This document shows, piece by piece, positions 11,518 to 22,429 of a DNA stretch of 64,000 nucleotides; position 1 is the stretch's first letter, and each line of letters starts with the position of its first letter. Both the position numbers and the translations under genes were made by a program. The DNA lies in NCBI GenBank assembly GCA_033439795.1, contig JAUTDP010000001.1:558001-622000 (forward strand), in the 5' to 3' direction. This DNA is from Sordaria brevicollis (taxonomy: Eukaryota > Ascomycota > Sordariomycetes > Sordariales > Sordariaceae). The notes under the pieces are model-generated. The model searched no databases and had not been told where the DNA came from. It saw only the letters and a list, made by a program, of their open reading frames with translations.

Positions 11518-12352
11518 ATGCTTTACTCAACCTTGGCTGCCACTTTGGCAGTGCTGCAGGTACGAATGTTACCTTCTTGCAGGGCCTTCTGTTCTTTCAC
11601 ACGAAAATAACTCTCTGACGATCACAGGTTCTCCCCGTCATTGCGATTCCTACACTTTCCAGCGGAGCGACTCCCCGCCGTGAAGGCCCCGTTCCCAGTT
11701 ACGGTATTGAAGACATCACCTGGGAAATCGTGACTGCTTCCGGCACCACCGTCAACATCACAGGAACAGTCGAGCAGGTCTTTCAATACGCTGAGAAGAA
11801 GAACATTGCTTTCAAGCAGATCAGTGATGTTCCTCCTCCCTCCACGCTGGATGACCTTACGAAGAATCGCTGGGATCCTTCTGTCCACAGACTTATGTGC
11901 TTCAAGAATGACAACCTCGCGGACCTGGAGGCAATCGAGAGGGGTATCAAATACCTTAATAAAATCCCAGGCAAGCCTGTTAACGGTCCTGGCCCGGGAA
12001 ACTGTGGGCGGGTTAGTTGTTCATGGAATTCCGCCATCTATTGGTGCAACAACGTACGGTACTGTCTCTGACATCAAAATCCCTTTTTCTTTTTGAAAAC
12101 ACCCCAAGCAAAAATCGTAACGCAATTCGTCCATACCGCTTATGTACTGACCTCCAAATCTTTTCGCCTGCGTTCCAGAGCCCGGAGCCAAAGGCACTGA
12201 ACAGTTTTCGCGACATTGCGGATGGTGCGCAAAGATTCATTGACTTTTGCCCCGCACAAGCTTTTGGATTCACCAAGAAGGGAATTCAGGGTTCCTTTGA
12301 CCCGGATATAAAGGGTGATTGGACAGTCGAGATTCATGGAGATAAATGCTAA
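11518..12352 (+). CDS. Small secreted six-cysteine protein, array paralog 1
   Basis: Exons 11518-11559, 11628-12053 and 12179-12352 give 213 residues. Exon 1 encodes the hydrophobic start MLYSTLAATLAVLQ, and the signal peptide continues as VLPVIAIP in exon 2. The mature part has the full N-terminal module (YGIEDITW, then VNITGTVEQ with an N-glycosylation sequon), a variable linker, then GPGPGNCGRVSC and AIYWCNN just before the second intron. The last exon reads LNSFRDIADGAQRFIDFC and ends GDKC. Six cysteines are placed as in the other array members, so three disulfides are likely. Function is not known; secretion is inferred from the signal peptide. An alternative acceptor two bases downstream (AGAG) would break the frame. 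Confidence 0.85.
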
Positions 12353-13249
12353 GGGGTTTTCAGGCGCGGTACTCCCGGTGTATCGGATGATTTCTCTCAT
12401 CGTAAATGTAATAGAATGTTTGGGTTTGATGGGCTGACGTCCCGTCGTTGCTCTATATTTCGTTTCAGACGTTGGATGGAAAGAACATCTTGAGCTGGGA
12501 AGTCAAGGTTTCCCCACCTACCTACATTCACACGTCTGCCGTTCCTGCTCTTTGTGTCACGTCCAGGTACATTGCAACAACCTCTGGTGACGGCAGCTGT
12601 CCTTTTCAGATTTTTATCGTAGACAAGTGCTATTTTCGTTGTGCAAGGCAACCATGATTCACAGTCCACCACAATAGTGACAGTTGTATTTTAGGGAACT
12701 GGCAATGAGCATTGTGGCGTGCTACCATTTCTTGTCTTCTCTCCACATCATTGCCATTGGAGGTCTAGACTTGTCAGAGTGTGATGGGGTCACCTCTTTC
12801 TGCCTACCTATTCATTGTCATCTCCTGTTCTCTGTTCAATCATCACACACACTCTTGTGCCCATGTGCAGCTCTACCAAGTAACGCAAGTACCACCTTCG
12901 GGCCGGGACTCCATTCTAACGTTTCTGTTTGTGCTTCGATGGATCATGAAGAAATACCTTAAAAGCCTGAACGAACACCAACATCACATGGTAGTTCAAC
13001 CCCTTTGGTTAAACTCTGGTCTTAAGACTTGTAATGGGGGAATAACTGATAAAAGGGCGACGGAGTCTTCATCACAAAAGAAAGCTGATTTTGGCCCCTT
13101 TCTTCCTTTGTCACCTTGTTCATCTTTCTCCAGAAGTTTTTGGCAGACCTTTTACACGCGCAAGCATCTGAAGTTCCGCTCGGCCATCGGTACCACTACC
13201 CTTTCTGGCTGATGCAATCCCATTCCACGCTTCCAGCTAGGCAACGCTT
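12353..13249. other. Intergenic spacer between array paralogs 1 and 2
   Basis: No gene or clear paralog relic was found. A weak TATA-like GATAAAAGG lies near 13049, about 200 bp before paralog 2. Confidence 0.45.
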
Positions 13250-14115
13250 ATGATGCTCTACTCAACGGTCGCCGGCCTGATTATGGTGGCCGTGCTCCAG
13301 GTGAGATTCCCCTTTCAAGAACTACGAACTTCCATCGATGCAACTTCAACATAACGCTTCTAACATCCTACGCGCTCACAGGTTCTCACCGCCATTGCAA
13401 CTCCACTCATTCCTTCAGGAAATGCTTCTTCTGACCACAGCAAAGGGCCTCTCCCAGGTTACGGCATCAAAGATATCACCTGGCAACTCCAAACCCGCGC
13501 CGGCAGTACCATCAACATCACAGGAACAGTTCAACAAGTGATGGAATATGCCAAACAGAACCACAACGACATCGTCCCCTTCCACCTCGATGAAACCACT
13601 TCCCACATGCACTCCAAAAGAAATCTCGAGCAGGACATAGACCGCTACAGTGTCGCTAAACATACTTGCTACGAGAACGGCGTCAATGTGGCCCGCACGA
13701 ATGCCATCAAGGAAGGCATCAAGCACCTGAAAAGCGTCCCGGGAAAGCCGGTCAACGGCCCCGGACCGAACGAATGCGGAAGGGTTAGTTGTTCGTGGAA
13801 GTCGGCTATTTGGTGGTGTAATATGGTGCGTAATATACCCCTAGAGGACCTGTGTCTTGTCCGCAGACTCAATTGTTGCCCTGGACATCGTCGTCCATGG
13901 ATAAGGTATAACTAACACCCACTTAACTCTAGGACACAGAGGTCAAGACGCTAGACAGCTTCAGGGCCATTGCCGATGGCGCTCAGTTTGTGCTTAACAA
14001 TTGCCCTTTCCACCCGATACTGTTTTCGGGGTTGGGTGGGTGGGGGGTTGAGGGATCGGTTACTATGAAGGACGGGTGGACGGTTGTTGTTAGGGGAGAT
14101 CATGAGGATTGTTAA
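13250..14115 (+). CDS. Small secreted six-cysteine protein, array paralog 2
   Basis: Exons 13250-13300, 13382-13825 and 13933-14115 give 225 residues. The start is a double ATG; the second (13253) aligns with the MLYS start of paralog 1, and the two share the STxAxL signal core, so these are close duplicates. The N-terminal module is complete (YGIKDITWQLQ, INITGTVQQ). The core reads GPGPNECGRVSC and AIWWCNM, with Met replacing the usual Asp before the intron. The last exon has LDSFRAIADGAQFVLNNC and a Gly-rich insertion (SGLGGWGVEG) before MKDGWTVVVRGD and the final Cys. The six-cysteine spacing is kept. The role is unknown. Confidence 0.85.
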
Positions 14116-14586
14116 GGGACGGGAAACTTCAGACTCAGGCGGCCCGTCGAGGCGATCAGAGGGAAAAAGTGAGGTTTTGGGCTGGAAGGTTGGATTCAGT
14201 GGTTTGCTGTTCGGGCATACGGGATTTTCCCTAGAGGTAAAGAAAGCAGTTCATGATGCCTACATGCTGCAGTTTGAGTGGAGGGTTTCTTGTGCAAGAG
14301 AATGCACAGAACAATGCAGAAATGAAGACCAAATAGCATGTCGGAACTTTCAATTTTCTGGTTTTTTCCCACACACGCAGGCCGCAAGAACTTGAACTTG
14401 AAAAAAAGTGTTTTTTTGTTCAGATGAAAGCGTCACAATTTTCTTCCCACAAAAAGAATTTCTTGCTGTTTCCATCTTCTATTCACATCCTCACCAGTAC
14501 AAGTCCCACAACCACGCAAACCCAAGCCGAAACTCAACCACCACACATCGCGCCTCTCTTCCGTGTCTGTTGTTACTCAAGTTACA

Positions 14587-15475
14587 ATGCTTTTCTCAAA
14601 CTTCGTCCTCGGTGCCGTTCTGGCCGTTTCGCAGGTAAGAGATCGCAGGCTCAGTCTTGTGGGCGAGCCGTCTTGCTCAAATCAACGCTCCTTCACATCC
14701 GCACAGCTTGAAGAAACACGCCTCAACCAGTACCTTCTAAACTGCTGTCGAACAAGATACACAGAGGCACCCTACCAACAATGCACTAACTCCACAGATC
14801 TTTTCCGCCGGTGCAATTCCATTGCTCGTTAAAAAAGCTCCTGCAAACCTCCAAAATCCCCTCTCCGGTCACAACATCCACAACACCACCTGGGAAAACA
14901 CCGTCAATACCACCACCCCCGTCGTCCAACACGCAACGCACAACACGATCAGAAACGATGGACCCGACCAGCATCTCCAGCGCCGTCAAAGCCTCGATTA
15001 CGAATCGATCAAATGCAACGCCAACTTCGGCCCCATGAGCAGTCTCGCTTGGGCAAAGGATATCCAGGACGGCATCAACTACCTGCGAGGCGTCAAGGGC
15101 AGGCCGGGCAACGGTCCTGGCCCCAACCGCTGCGGGAGGGTGAGCTGTGCTTATAGTTGGGCGATTTTTTGGTGTAATGAGGTATGTCAGAACACCTTTC
15201 TACGTCTGGAACTTTGGATCGAACGTTCTGCAATAGGATTGTCGTGCTTGAGGGTTGATATAGATCTGATGCTGACGCCGAGATGAACTTGCCTTCAGGA
15301 CCCCACGGCCGCCAAAGAACTCGACAGCTACAACATCATCGCCGACGCCGCCCAGATAATCCAGGACGAGTGCAAGATTGAGTACGGTCAGAGGTGTTTT
15401 GGGTGGGTGGAGGGCCAGGTGTTTATGAAGGATCGGTGGAGTGTTATTGTGAGGCAGGATACACATAACTGTTGA
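14587..15475 (+). CDS. Small secreted cysteine-rich protein, array paralog 3
   Basis: Exons 14587-14634, 14798-15181 and 15299-15475 give 202 residues. The intron in the signal peptide is longer here (163 nt) than in paralogs 1 and 2 (68 and 81 nt). The N-terminal module is eroded: GHNIHNTTW replaces YGIEDITW and the VNVTGT segment is barely recognisable. A dibasic QRRQSL precedes the core. The core is GPGPNRCGRVSC, then AIFWCNE, and the last exon begins DPTAAKELDSYNIIADAAQ. It has a seventh cysteine (QRCFG) near the C-terminus, which is unpaired if the other six bond as in its relatives. It ends HNC. Confidence 0.85.
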
Positions 15476-15714
15476 GGACAAGAGGGACTGAGGTTGTTGC
15501 TTTGGGTTGATAAACCGGAGTGAGCGTTTTTTATGGACAAAACTTGAGGGAAATGGGACAGAACGCTTTTGAGAGTAACGAACTGACAATGTTTCGGGCA
15601 ACTACGTAGATTGGAGCAAGCGCGAGTGGTTGTTTCTTGCCAGTGCCCTTGATCGCACTTTCTCGGTGCATCCCGTTCGGCACTCCTATCTGATCCATGC
15701 TTATTTCGCGTTAT

Positions 15715-15841
15715 TGGTAATCGCACACGGGCACTGGGATTTCCAACGCTTGATGCCCTCATCCCGGTATTCCAAGGTGAAGTGATCATGAAGGATGACT
15801 GGGGGATTCGTATTGAAGGCGTTGAAGAATGCCCGCTGTAA
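15715..15841 (+). pseudogene. Relic of an array paralog (C-terminal fragment only)
   Basis: About 30 codons upstream of a TAA at 15839 read ALIPVFQGEVIMKDDWGIR, then IEGVEECPL. This matches the end of the last exon of the family (GxVxMKDxWxVxVRxxxxC). The preceding sequence does not give the IADAAQ segment or the CGRVSC core. It is best read as a degraded duplicate left between paralogs 3 and 4. Confidence 0.6.
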
Positions 15842-16158
15842 GTAGATTGGAAGGTAAACATGGGGTTGATAGAACTTTAGTTGCGCGTAGGCCCAGGGGT
15901 AAGTTAGAGGTATATTAGAGAAGTTTAGAACATAGTAGAAGAGAGACTGGACGCTGCATGTTTGCTCCCCCTTGATGGTTCAATGTTCTTCGTCGAACAA
16001 AGTGCAACCGAAGAGGTCATTAATACCTGAAAATGAGAAAAAGAAACTGGTTTGATGTCGACATGGAGATCTTCAGTCGTAGTTGCGTGATCCCTCCTGC
16101 CCAGGAAGATGTTGTGGAAGGAGGAATGATCACGCTGACGCGTACAATGCCCTCTAGA

Positions 16159-16164
16159 TATAAA
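16159..16164 (+). promoter_or_regulatory. TATA box of array paralog 4
   Basis: TATAAA within CTAGATATAAAGGAAGG lies 155 bp upstream of the ATG at 16314. Confidence 0.5.
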
Positions 16165-16313
16165 GGAAGGTGCATTTCACGCATGAGAATGCCAGGTTCC
16201 CTTTTCTCGTCCCTTCCAATTCTCCACAAAAAGAGCACCTATCGCACTTGCACTACCTCAACTCCAACACCATCATCCTTCCCATTTTCTCACGCCAACC
16301 ACCGTCAACCACC

Positions 16314-16886
16314 ATGCTTTCCCCCATCACCCCCCTCTTCCTCCTAACCATCACCCACCACCTCCTCCCAGCAACCGCCAGCCCAGCCACTCCCATTGTC
16401 TTGTCTCGCTCCCTCCGCGACAAATACCAAGTCAAAGACCTCGACTGCTCCCAAACCGACTCGAGGGTAGGTCGGTGGGAAGCCCAAAGAGGAATCTTCA
16501 ACGTCAGGAACAACAAGGGCAAGCCGAAGAGTGAAGCAGGTTGTGTGATGGAGACTTGCGTGGATGGAGGGGCGATTTATTGGTGTCATGATGTCAGTAT
16601 TCTATCTTTTTCTCTCCCTCTCCTCTTCCTTCCGCTCAAGAGACTCCAGGGAAAGAAATCTGGAAGATATCGGAGCACACGCTGACTTTTCCGTGATTAG
16701 GTTCCGAGTGGCAAAGAACTAGACACCTACAACGACATCGCCGACGCTGCTCAGTTGATTGTCGACCGATGCGGCGTCCGGAATGATGACGGAAGGGTGA
16801 TGGTGCAGGGGAAGGTGTTGTTCAATGATGATTGGAGTGTTACTGTGCGATATGATGGAAGTTCTGGTGATGATTGCAAGCCGTGA
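16314..16886 (+). CDS. Small secreted six-cysteine protein, array paralog 4 (short form)
   Basis: Exons 16314-16592 and 16701-16886 give 154 residues. The signal peptide (MLSPITPLFLLTITHHLLP) is uninterrupted: the first intron of paralogs 1-3 is missing at the matching place. The N-terminal YGIEDITW/VNVTGT module is absent, so the mature protein starts almost directly at the first core cysteine (LDCSQTD). The core is divergent: CVMETC replaces CGRVSC but keeps the C-x4-C spacing, and AIYWCHD precedes the conserved intron. The last exon reads LDTYNDIADAAQLIVDRC and ends DDCKP. Six cysteines are kept. Confidence 0.85.
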
Positions 16887-17361
16887 GGAGGTTTCTGGGT
16901 TCCCCGCCTTACAGTTTCATGGCTGGAATGTGGATTTTCTGCGGTCAAACAACACTGCAGGTTTTTTCGCCCTGTCGTCCAGCTCGCCAAGCAAAACCCT
17001 AGAAGGATACGCTGAATATGAGACTGTTTGCTTGCCTGTTGATAAAGTACCTCTATATGACGAATCATAAGCCGTTTGGTGCTGAGAACAGGCTTTAGTG
17101 GGATTATCCACGTCGAGTTTGGCAACGTCAACTTGTCAAGTCGAGCTGATCCGCGACGGCAAGAATTGTATCTTGGCAGACACTCCGCGTTTAAGAGACC
17201 GCTACGCATATAGATACGGCCGTCTCTACCGTCGGTGATATAGTCTACTTCACATTAGTCCCATTCGGTCTTCAAAACAACGCAAAAGAGGCTTGCCGAC
17301 TTGTTGATCTTACCTCAACCTCAGACAGTGGCACGGCATCCATCCGCCACCAACAGTCATC
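16887..17361. other. Spacer between array paralogs 4 and 5
   Basis: No gene is supported. A TATA-like ATATAGATA lies near 17208. Confidence 0.4.
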
Positions 17362-17993
17362 ATGCACGCCTCAACCGTCATTGTCGAAGCCATGTTGGTC
17401 TTCCTTCAGGTAAGGACAGCCTTCCAAGCCACTACTCGGTACCGCACTTCCGTCGACCCTTCTTACTGACATTGTCCTCTTCCGCGGGCAGGTCCTCCCA
17501 TCCCGAGCCGTCCCAACCGTTCCGCCTGTCAATGGCGCGCTTGCCAAGAGAGTCGACGGCGAAATCATGGACTACGCCTCCCTAAACTGCGAGAAAGATT
17601 GGCAAAAGGCCGACGCCAGCTGGGACATGCTCGCCGAAGACATCTTCGACCTTCGACGTGTCGACGGCAAGCCAGCTAACGGCCCGGGGCCAAACAACTG
17701 TGGAAGGGTCAGTTGTAGAGATGGGACGGCAATTTGGTGGTGTAATGATGTAAGTTGAGGCACTACCTCTCTCCCAGATGGACATGAAGGGAAGGGTGAA
17801 GCTGACTTTCCACTTGTAGAATCCCGAGACCAAGGAACTCGACAGTTTCGGCACCATTGCCGATGCTGCGTACGTTATTTACCGCGAGTGTCCCTTGATT
17901 GCCCCTCGGTTTGACTCGATGGAGTTTGTGGTACGCGGCCAGGTGTTCCTGAAGGACGGCTGGAGTGTTATTGTGAGGGGTGATGAGTGTTGA
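17362..17993 (+). CDS. Small secreted six-cysteine protein, array paralog 5 (short form)
   Basis: Exons 17362-17409, 17492-17749 and 17820-17993 give 159 residues. It lacks the N-terminal module, like paralog 4, but keeps the intron that splits the signal peptide (MHASTVIVEAMLVFLQ, then VLPSRAVP), so module loss and intron loss are independent. The core is canonical: GPGPNNCGRVSC and AIWWCND, then intron GTAAGT. The last exon begins NPETKELDSFGTIADAA and ends with VFLKDGWSVIVRGDEC, the cleanest example of the family C-terminus. A LAKRVDG segment after the signal peptide resembles a Kex2 (KR) processing site. Confidence 0.87.
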
Positions 17994-18746
17994 GATGCGA
18001 GATATTCATCGTAGGTAGCCCGTGGAAGTTGCCTAAACAGTAGCAGGCAGGTTGAGTCCTAGTGTAGATCGTTAGGGCCAGTTCGTTTCCGCAGTATTAC
18101 AGTAAGGCCGATTTTTCTTTGCAGTGTTCGTTACGCAGTAGCGTTGCTGCGTTACTACGATTTTGTGTATTCGGCTCATTTTGACAAATCTCATGCAGAT
18201 TCCTGCAACTATCTGCACCTTCTCCAAATCCAGAATTTGACCAATTAGGAGGCCAGAATAGACCTCGATTCTAACTACGATGCTTACTGCCAGACTACTC
18301 AAAAACGATAAATTAACGCAGCAAGGCCTCCTCTTACATTACTATGCTTGAGAGAACAGCGCAATAATACACCCCTATCCCTTACTACGGTACCGCGGAC
18401 CCGAACTGGCCCTTAGCCTCCTTGAAGAAGTGGAAATAAACGCAGGAATTGTGAGCGCCAACATAGACGGCACACGACGCCACTGACGGGTTGAAGTTTG
18501 TTTACCGTTGTGTGCCGCTCGTTGACATCCCGACCCGTCTTTCTACTAACCTCATTCGTAGAGGTATGCCTTCTTGTCAACTTGAGGAGTTGAACCCATG
18601 AGTTAGCCAGCGACGACTATATCAACCACCGTCTTCCATCCCCAATGCCAACTTTCATGCTCCTCATCACACAGACAGACAACATCAACCAGCACATCAC
18701 TCTCAGGACAGCCTTTCATCACTCACCTCACAAACCATCACCCAAA
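17994..18746. other. Spacer between array paralogs 5 and 6, carrying a MITE
   Basis: No coding gene is supported. The MITE at 18075-18412 fills nearly half of it. Confidence 0.5.
18075..18412. mobile_element. PIF/Harbinger (Tourist)-like MITE, 338 bp
   Basis: The ends are inverted repeats starting GGGCCAGTTCG, extending imperfectly to about 35 bp (through GTAAGG / GTAGTAAGG). Both sides have TTA (18072-18074 and 18413-18415), the expected target duplication for PIF/Harbinger. The GGGCC...GTT start also fits that superfamily. It has no coding capacity. It does not look RIP-mutated. Confidence 0.8.
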
Positions 18747-19620
18747 ATGTTCAGCCTCATCACTTCCCCCGTCCTCCTAGCCCTCACCGTCCTCCACCTC
18801 TCCTCCGTATTTGCCATCCCAACCGCCGAGACTTCGTCCATGGACATGAAATACCCCCTCGAACCACTCACCCTCTCCCTCCCCGTCTACCCCACCCCCA
18901 ACTCCCCGCTCGTCAACGTAACCGGCACAATCGAAGACGCCATCGCCGCCGCCGTCGCCATGAACCCCAACTGGCACTCCGACTTTGCTTCCATCCGGGA
19001 CCAAATCTTGGAAGACCTGAACTTTGCTTCATCCATCTCTTCCCCAAACCAGCAAGAGAAGAACGACGGAAACGAGTTCAAACCCCAGGCAGCAATCCAA
19101 GTAGAAAGCATGGACTGCCGGTACGGCTTCGCAGCAGACTACAACGTGGTGTCATCCCAGCTGTGGGCTATCGCTTTGACTCCAGGACAGCCGACTTTGC
19201 ATTTTCGGAGGTGTGGGAGGATTAGTTGTAGTGCGGAGAAGGGGGAGCCGGGGGTGGAGGTTAGGTGGTGTAATTTGACTGTGAGTTTTCTTCCTTCCCT
19301 TTTCTTGCATCATCATTGTGCACTTTGAGTTGTTTGGGTGGTGAAGGTAGGTAGGGATGGGGATGGAAATGGGAGGTGAAGGTCAAGTGCGGATGTGTGA
19401 GGTGGATATGGGGACGGGATATGTACCTCTAGGTGGCTAACGATTAAAACGACGACAGGACCAAGAGGACATCGGCCTCGACAGCTACGCCACCATTCAG
19501 ATTGCCGCATCGGAGGTGTTATACCGGTGCCCCGTAACTTGGAACCCGGTGAAGGGAATTCATGGAAGGACGGTGGTGGTGGGCGGGTGGGATGTTGGTA
19601 TTTCGGCTACCACTTGTTGA
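18747..19620 (+). CDS. Small secreted six-cysteine protein, array paralog 6 (divergent)
   Basis: Exons 18747-19280 and 19459-19620 give 231 residues, the longest of the array. In-frame ATGs upstream (18645) would add residues before the signal peptide; 18747 (MFSLITSPVLLALTVLHL) is preferred. There is no intron in the signal peptide. The N-terminal module is partial: VNVTGTIEDAI and NPNWHSDFAS are kept but YGIEDITW is replaced by a Pro/Leu-rich stretch. The core is altered: the GPGP motif is replaced by PGQPTLHF, CGRVSC is CGRISC, and AIYWCND is VRWCNLT with an acidic/Gly insertion. The last exon reads LDSYATIQIAASEVLYRC and ends TTC. All six cysteines remain, so constraint on the disulfides seems stronger than on the motif. 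Confidence 0.8.
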
Positions 19621-20635
19621 GTAACGGAAGTTGGTGTTCGCTGGGATTTCCATGGCTGGTGAGAGCCGGGAAAGGAGAGGCATGTGAGCTTTGTGAGAGT
19701 GGATGAGGGAAGGTTTGAAGTAGGAGAGATCCGGGGCTTGAGTCGTGCTTTCCTTTTCTTTTTGTGTTCCTTTGCGACGCAAGAGGCAGTGGTCGTCATT
19801 GCCCAAATGTGGCCTTGACGAAGTGGCTGATTCTCCTACTGGTAATTTGAGATGGACACTCTCGTTTTTTGAACAATTTGAACATTCAATCTTGGCTTTT
19901 TCTTTCATTCCTGTCCTTTGTATATCTTTTTGATCTTTCTTCCACTTTCTGTGACTTTTGATCCGGTTTGGGCTTGGTTGAGACCCTGTTAGCCCAGAGT
20001 AGTAGCCTTCTTCAAGTTGTTATCCCAGTGATGTTTATCGTTTTTGACGTGGTTTATTGAGCTGAACAGCGCCTCCAAAAGAACTTGGAGAACGCCCTGT
20101 CGACGCCGTGCTTCAGCGCAAAACCTATACGGGTACCCTATGCGTGAAGCCGAGCCGCTGTGGTGGTTACTGGTTGCTCCATGAAGTCTCGCATTTATGC
20201 GTTTTCAGTGACGTGCTTTGTTGGTTAATCTTGGACTATCCACGGTTTTTCCGCGGGGCTGGAGACGCCGTTTGCTGCCGGATAGTCACATGTTCGAGAA
20301 AACCCGTTACAGATAAATACCCGTATAGTGTTTCGTAACGATGTTTGCCGTTCCCAGTTGCGTTCATGCTTGCAAAGCCCTGACCGGTTAGGATCTCGGC
20401 GAGTGCGAGGCAGAGAGGTGAGTAAGATGTTCAAGACATTCTCAACCTTAGGGTATATAAGATGAGCAGACTTTGCCCAAGAGACCTCTAGGTACTGGAA
20501 GTTTTCTAGCACACGATCAGCTTCAGAAATATCAGAGCACCTAGCAAAGCGAACCAAATTCGAGCCATCACCAAGTAGACCATTACCGCTCCAACCTTGA
20601 TACGATCAGAAGTTCAGAACCCGCAAAACGCCACC
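19621..20635. other. Spacer between array paralogs 6 and 7
   Basis: About 1 kb without a supported gene. It ends with the TATA box and leader of paralog 7. Confidence 0.45.
20454..20460 (+). promoter_or_regulatory. TATA box of array paralog 7
   Basis: TATATAA within TAGGGTATATAAGATGAG lies 182 bp upstream of the ATG. It matches the promoter core of paralog 1. Confidence 0.55.
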
Positions 20636-21490
20636 ATGTTTTCTTCGACGACCACCTTCGGAGTGATTCTCCTCACCTCGCTGCTACAGGTTTGTGCCAA
20701 CGCCATACAACTTGTTCTCTCAACCTCCCGTATACCTACCTACACCTACCTAGGTACCTTATCTGACAATAGTCCTAGGCCCTTGTGCTTCCTGCCGCGG
20801 CAGCCCCAGCTACTACCAATCTCGACGACCCTCTCTCCGGCTACGGCATCGAGGACATTACCTGGGCGGTTCAGACATCCCCTGGAGGACCGACCGTCAA
20901 CGTGACGGGGACAATTGAGGACGTCCATCGGTACGCGGAGAAGGTTAACCCGAATTATCGTTCCGATTTCGCTCTTCACCGGTCTCAAACTACCAACAAC
21001 AAAGGCTCCAGATCTTCTAACGATGAGGGTCATGAGAAGGACAAGAGATACGAAGTTCGAAATTACGACTGTGACTGGGGCATTGTACAGCCGGTATCTA
21101 TTGTAAAAGTGGGCATCGCCCGCCTTCGGGAAGCGCCTGGCCACCCAGTCATGGGCCCAGGACCAGGTAACTGCGGAAGAGTTATGTGCGAGAGAGAGTC
21201 TGCTATTTATTGGTGTAACGATGTGAGTTACGTTTTCGGCTCAACTTCTATCCCTTCCCAGATCCTGTCGCAATTGGTACCGTACCTGTGCTAATGATGG
21301 TTTGACTTTGTGATAGAGCACCCATAAAAAAGGGCTCGATACGTTCGGGAACATCGCCGATGGCGCTCAGCTTGTTGTGGACACCTGTACAAAGAGCTTT
21401 CACCATCTCAGGTTGGTTGCAGGTGCGGTCTTTCTTAAAGATGAATGGAGTGTGCAAGTCACGTTTTCCGAGGATTGTCAGAAACATTGA
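20636..21490 (+). CDS. Small secreted six-cysteine protein, array paralog 7
   Basis: Exons 20636-20689, 20779-21222 and 21317-21490 give 223 residues. The signal peptide is split by the intron after LLTSLLQ. The N-terminal module is complete: YGIEDITWAVQT, VNVTGTIEDV, then NPNYRSDFAL. A charged Ser/Asn/Lys-rich linker follows. The core is GPGPGNCGRVMC (Met for Ser) and AIYWCND, then intron GTGAGT. The last exon begins STHKKGLDTFGNIADGAQ, has FLKDEWSVQV, and ends EDCQKH, a short tail beyond the last cysteine. It is closest to paralog 8 in the N-terminal module. Confidence 0.87.
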
Positions 21491-22429
21491 ATAGCACTAG
21501 TCATGGGGTCGGTTTTGGAGACCTGACGAGTAGGAGCTGGGGGCTGGATAAGATTGAGAAACAATGAGGTCGAGTCAGAGTGGAGATCGAGACGAAGATT
21601 GAGAAATCATGAGGTTGGCTCAGAATCGGAAGCTTAGTTCTCACCGGGGGGTAGACCTAGTGGGTGAAGGCCTGTTAGTTAAGCAACGTTTAAATCAGAC
21701 ATAAGACCGATCTGGTCAATCTTGGTTTTGGGAGAAGTGACAAATGACCAAGTGAGCCTGCTCACAGTATGCTCAATGCAATGTCGGATATGCCCCGTAG
21801 ATAATTACTACGCATGGACGGAAGACGAGCTCAAAATACGATAGAGCAGCTTGTATCTCATGACAGATGGTCACCCTTGGCGCGGCGGGAAAGCATCAGG
21901 TGTTTGCCCTTGGTGCCGAGGTCATGGAAGGATTCCAATCATGATGAAAGCGTCGAGGAGGCTCGAATCGTGCTCTTAGCTTGTTGTATCACTACACTAT
22001 ATGTCAGATGTCCGACTCAGCGGCAGGTAAGTGTTTGAAAGTTTGTCGTGTGCTGACGTCAATCTCTAGAGCCGTGAAATCAAAAGCGAGCCAGATTGTT
22101 CGTAAACAGCCACGTGTTGATAGATGCATATGCCACAGAGCGCTGTCTGTATTTCAGATATAGGACGAGGTGTCTGCTTGCACCTCGTGGTACGGGTTGT
22201 AATACCATCGGGCCGGTGTTGATGATATCTGGGGCCAGTTTGCCGATGATGAAGTGTTGAGAGATGGAACGTTTGACAGCCGTCGGATGCGCTCGCGGAT
22301 GTTGTCTTTGGTATAAAGAGTAGAAGAGAAGCCGGCAATGGAGGGACCTGTCCACTATATTAGCTTTATTCACAACAACCATCCAAAATCACGGTCAGCA
22401 TCACATTCGCCTTGACGCCAACCGCCAGC
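21491..22429. other. Spacer between array paralogs 7 and 8
   Basis: No gene is supported. It includes two near-repeats of a GATTGAGAAA(C/T)(A/C)ATGAGGT string near 21551 and 21598. Confidence 0.45.
22312..22317 (+). promoter_or_regulatory. TATA box of array paralog 8
   Basis: TATAAA within TTTGGTATAAAGAGTAG lies 118 bp upstream of the ATG at 22430. Confidence 0.5.
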
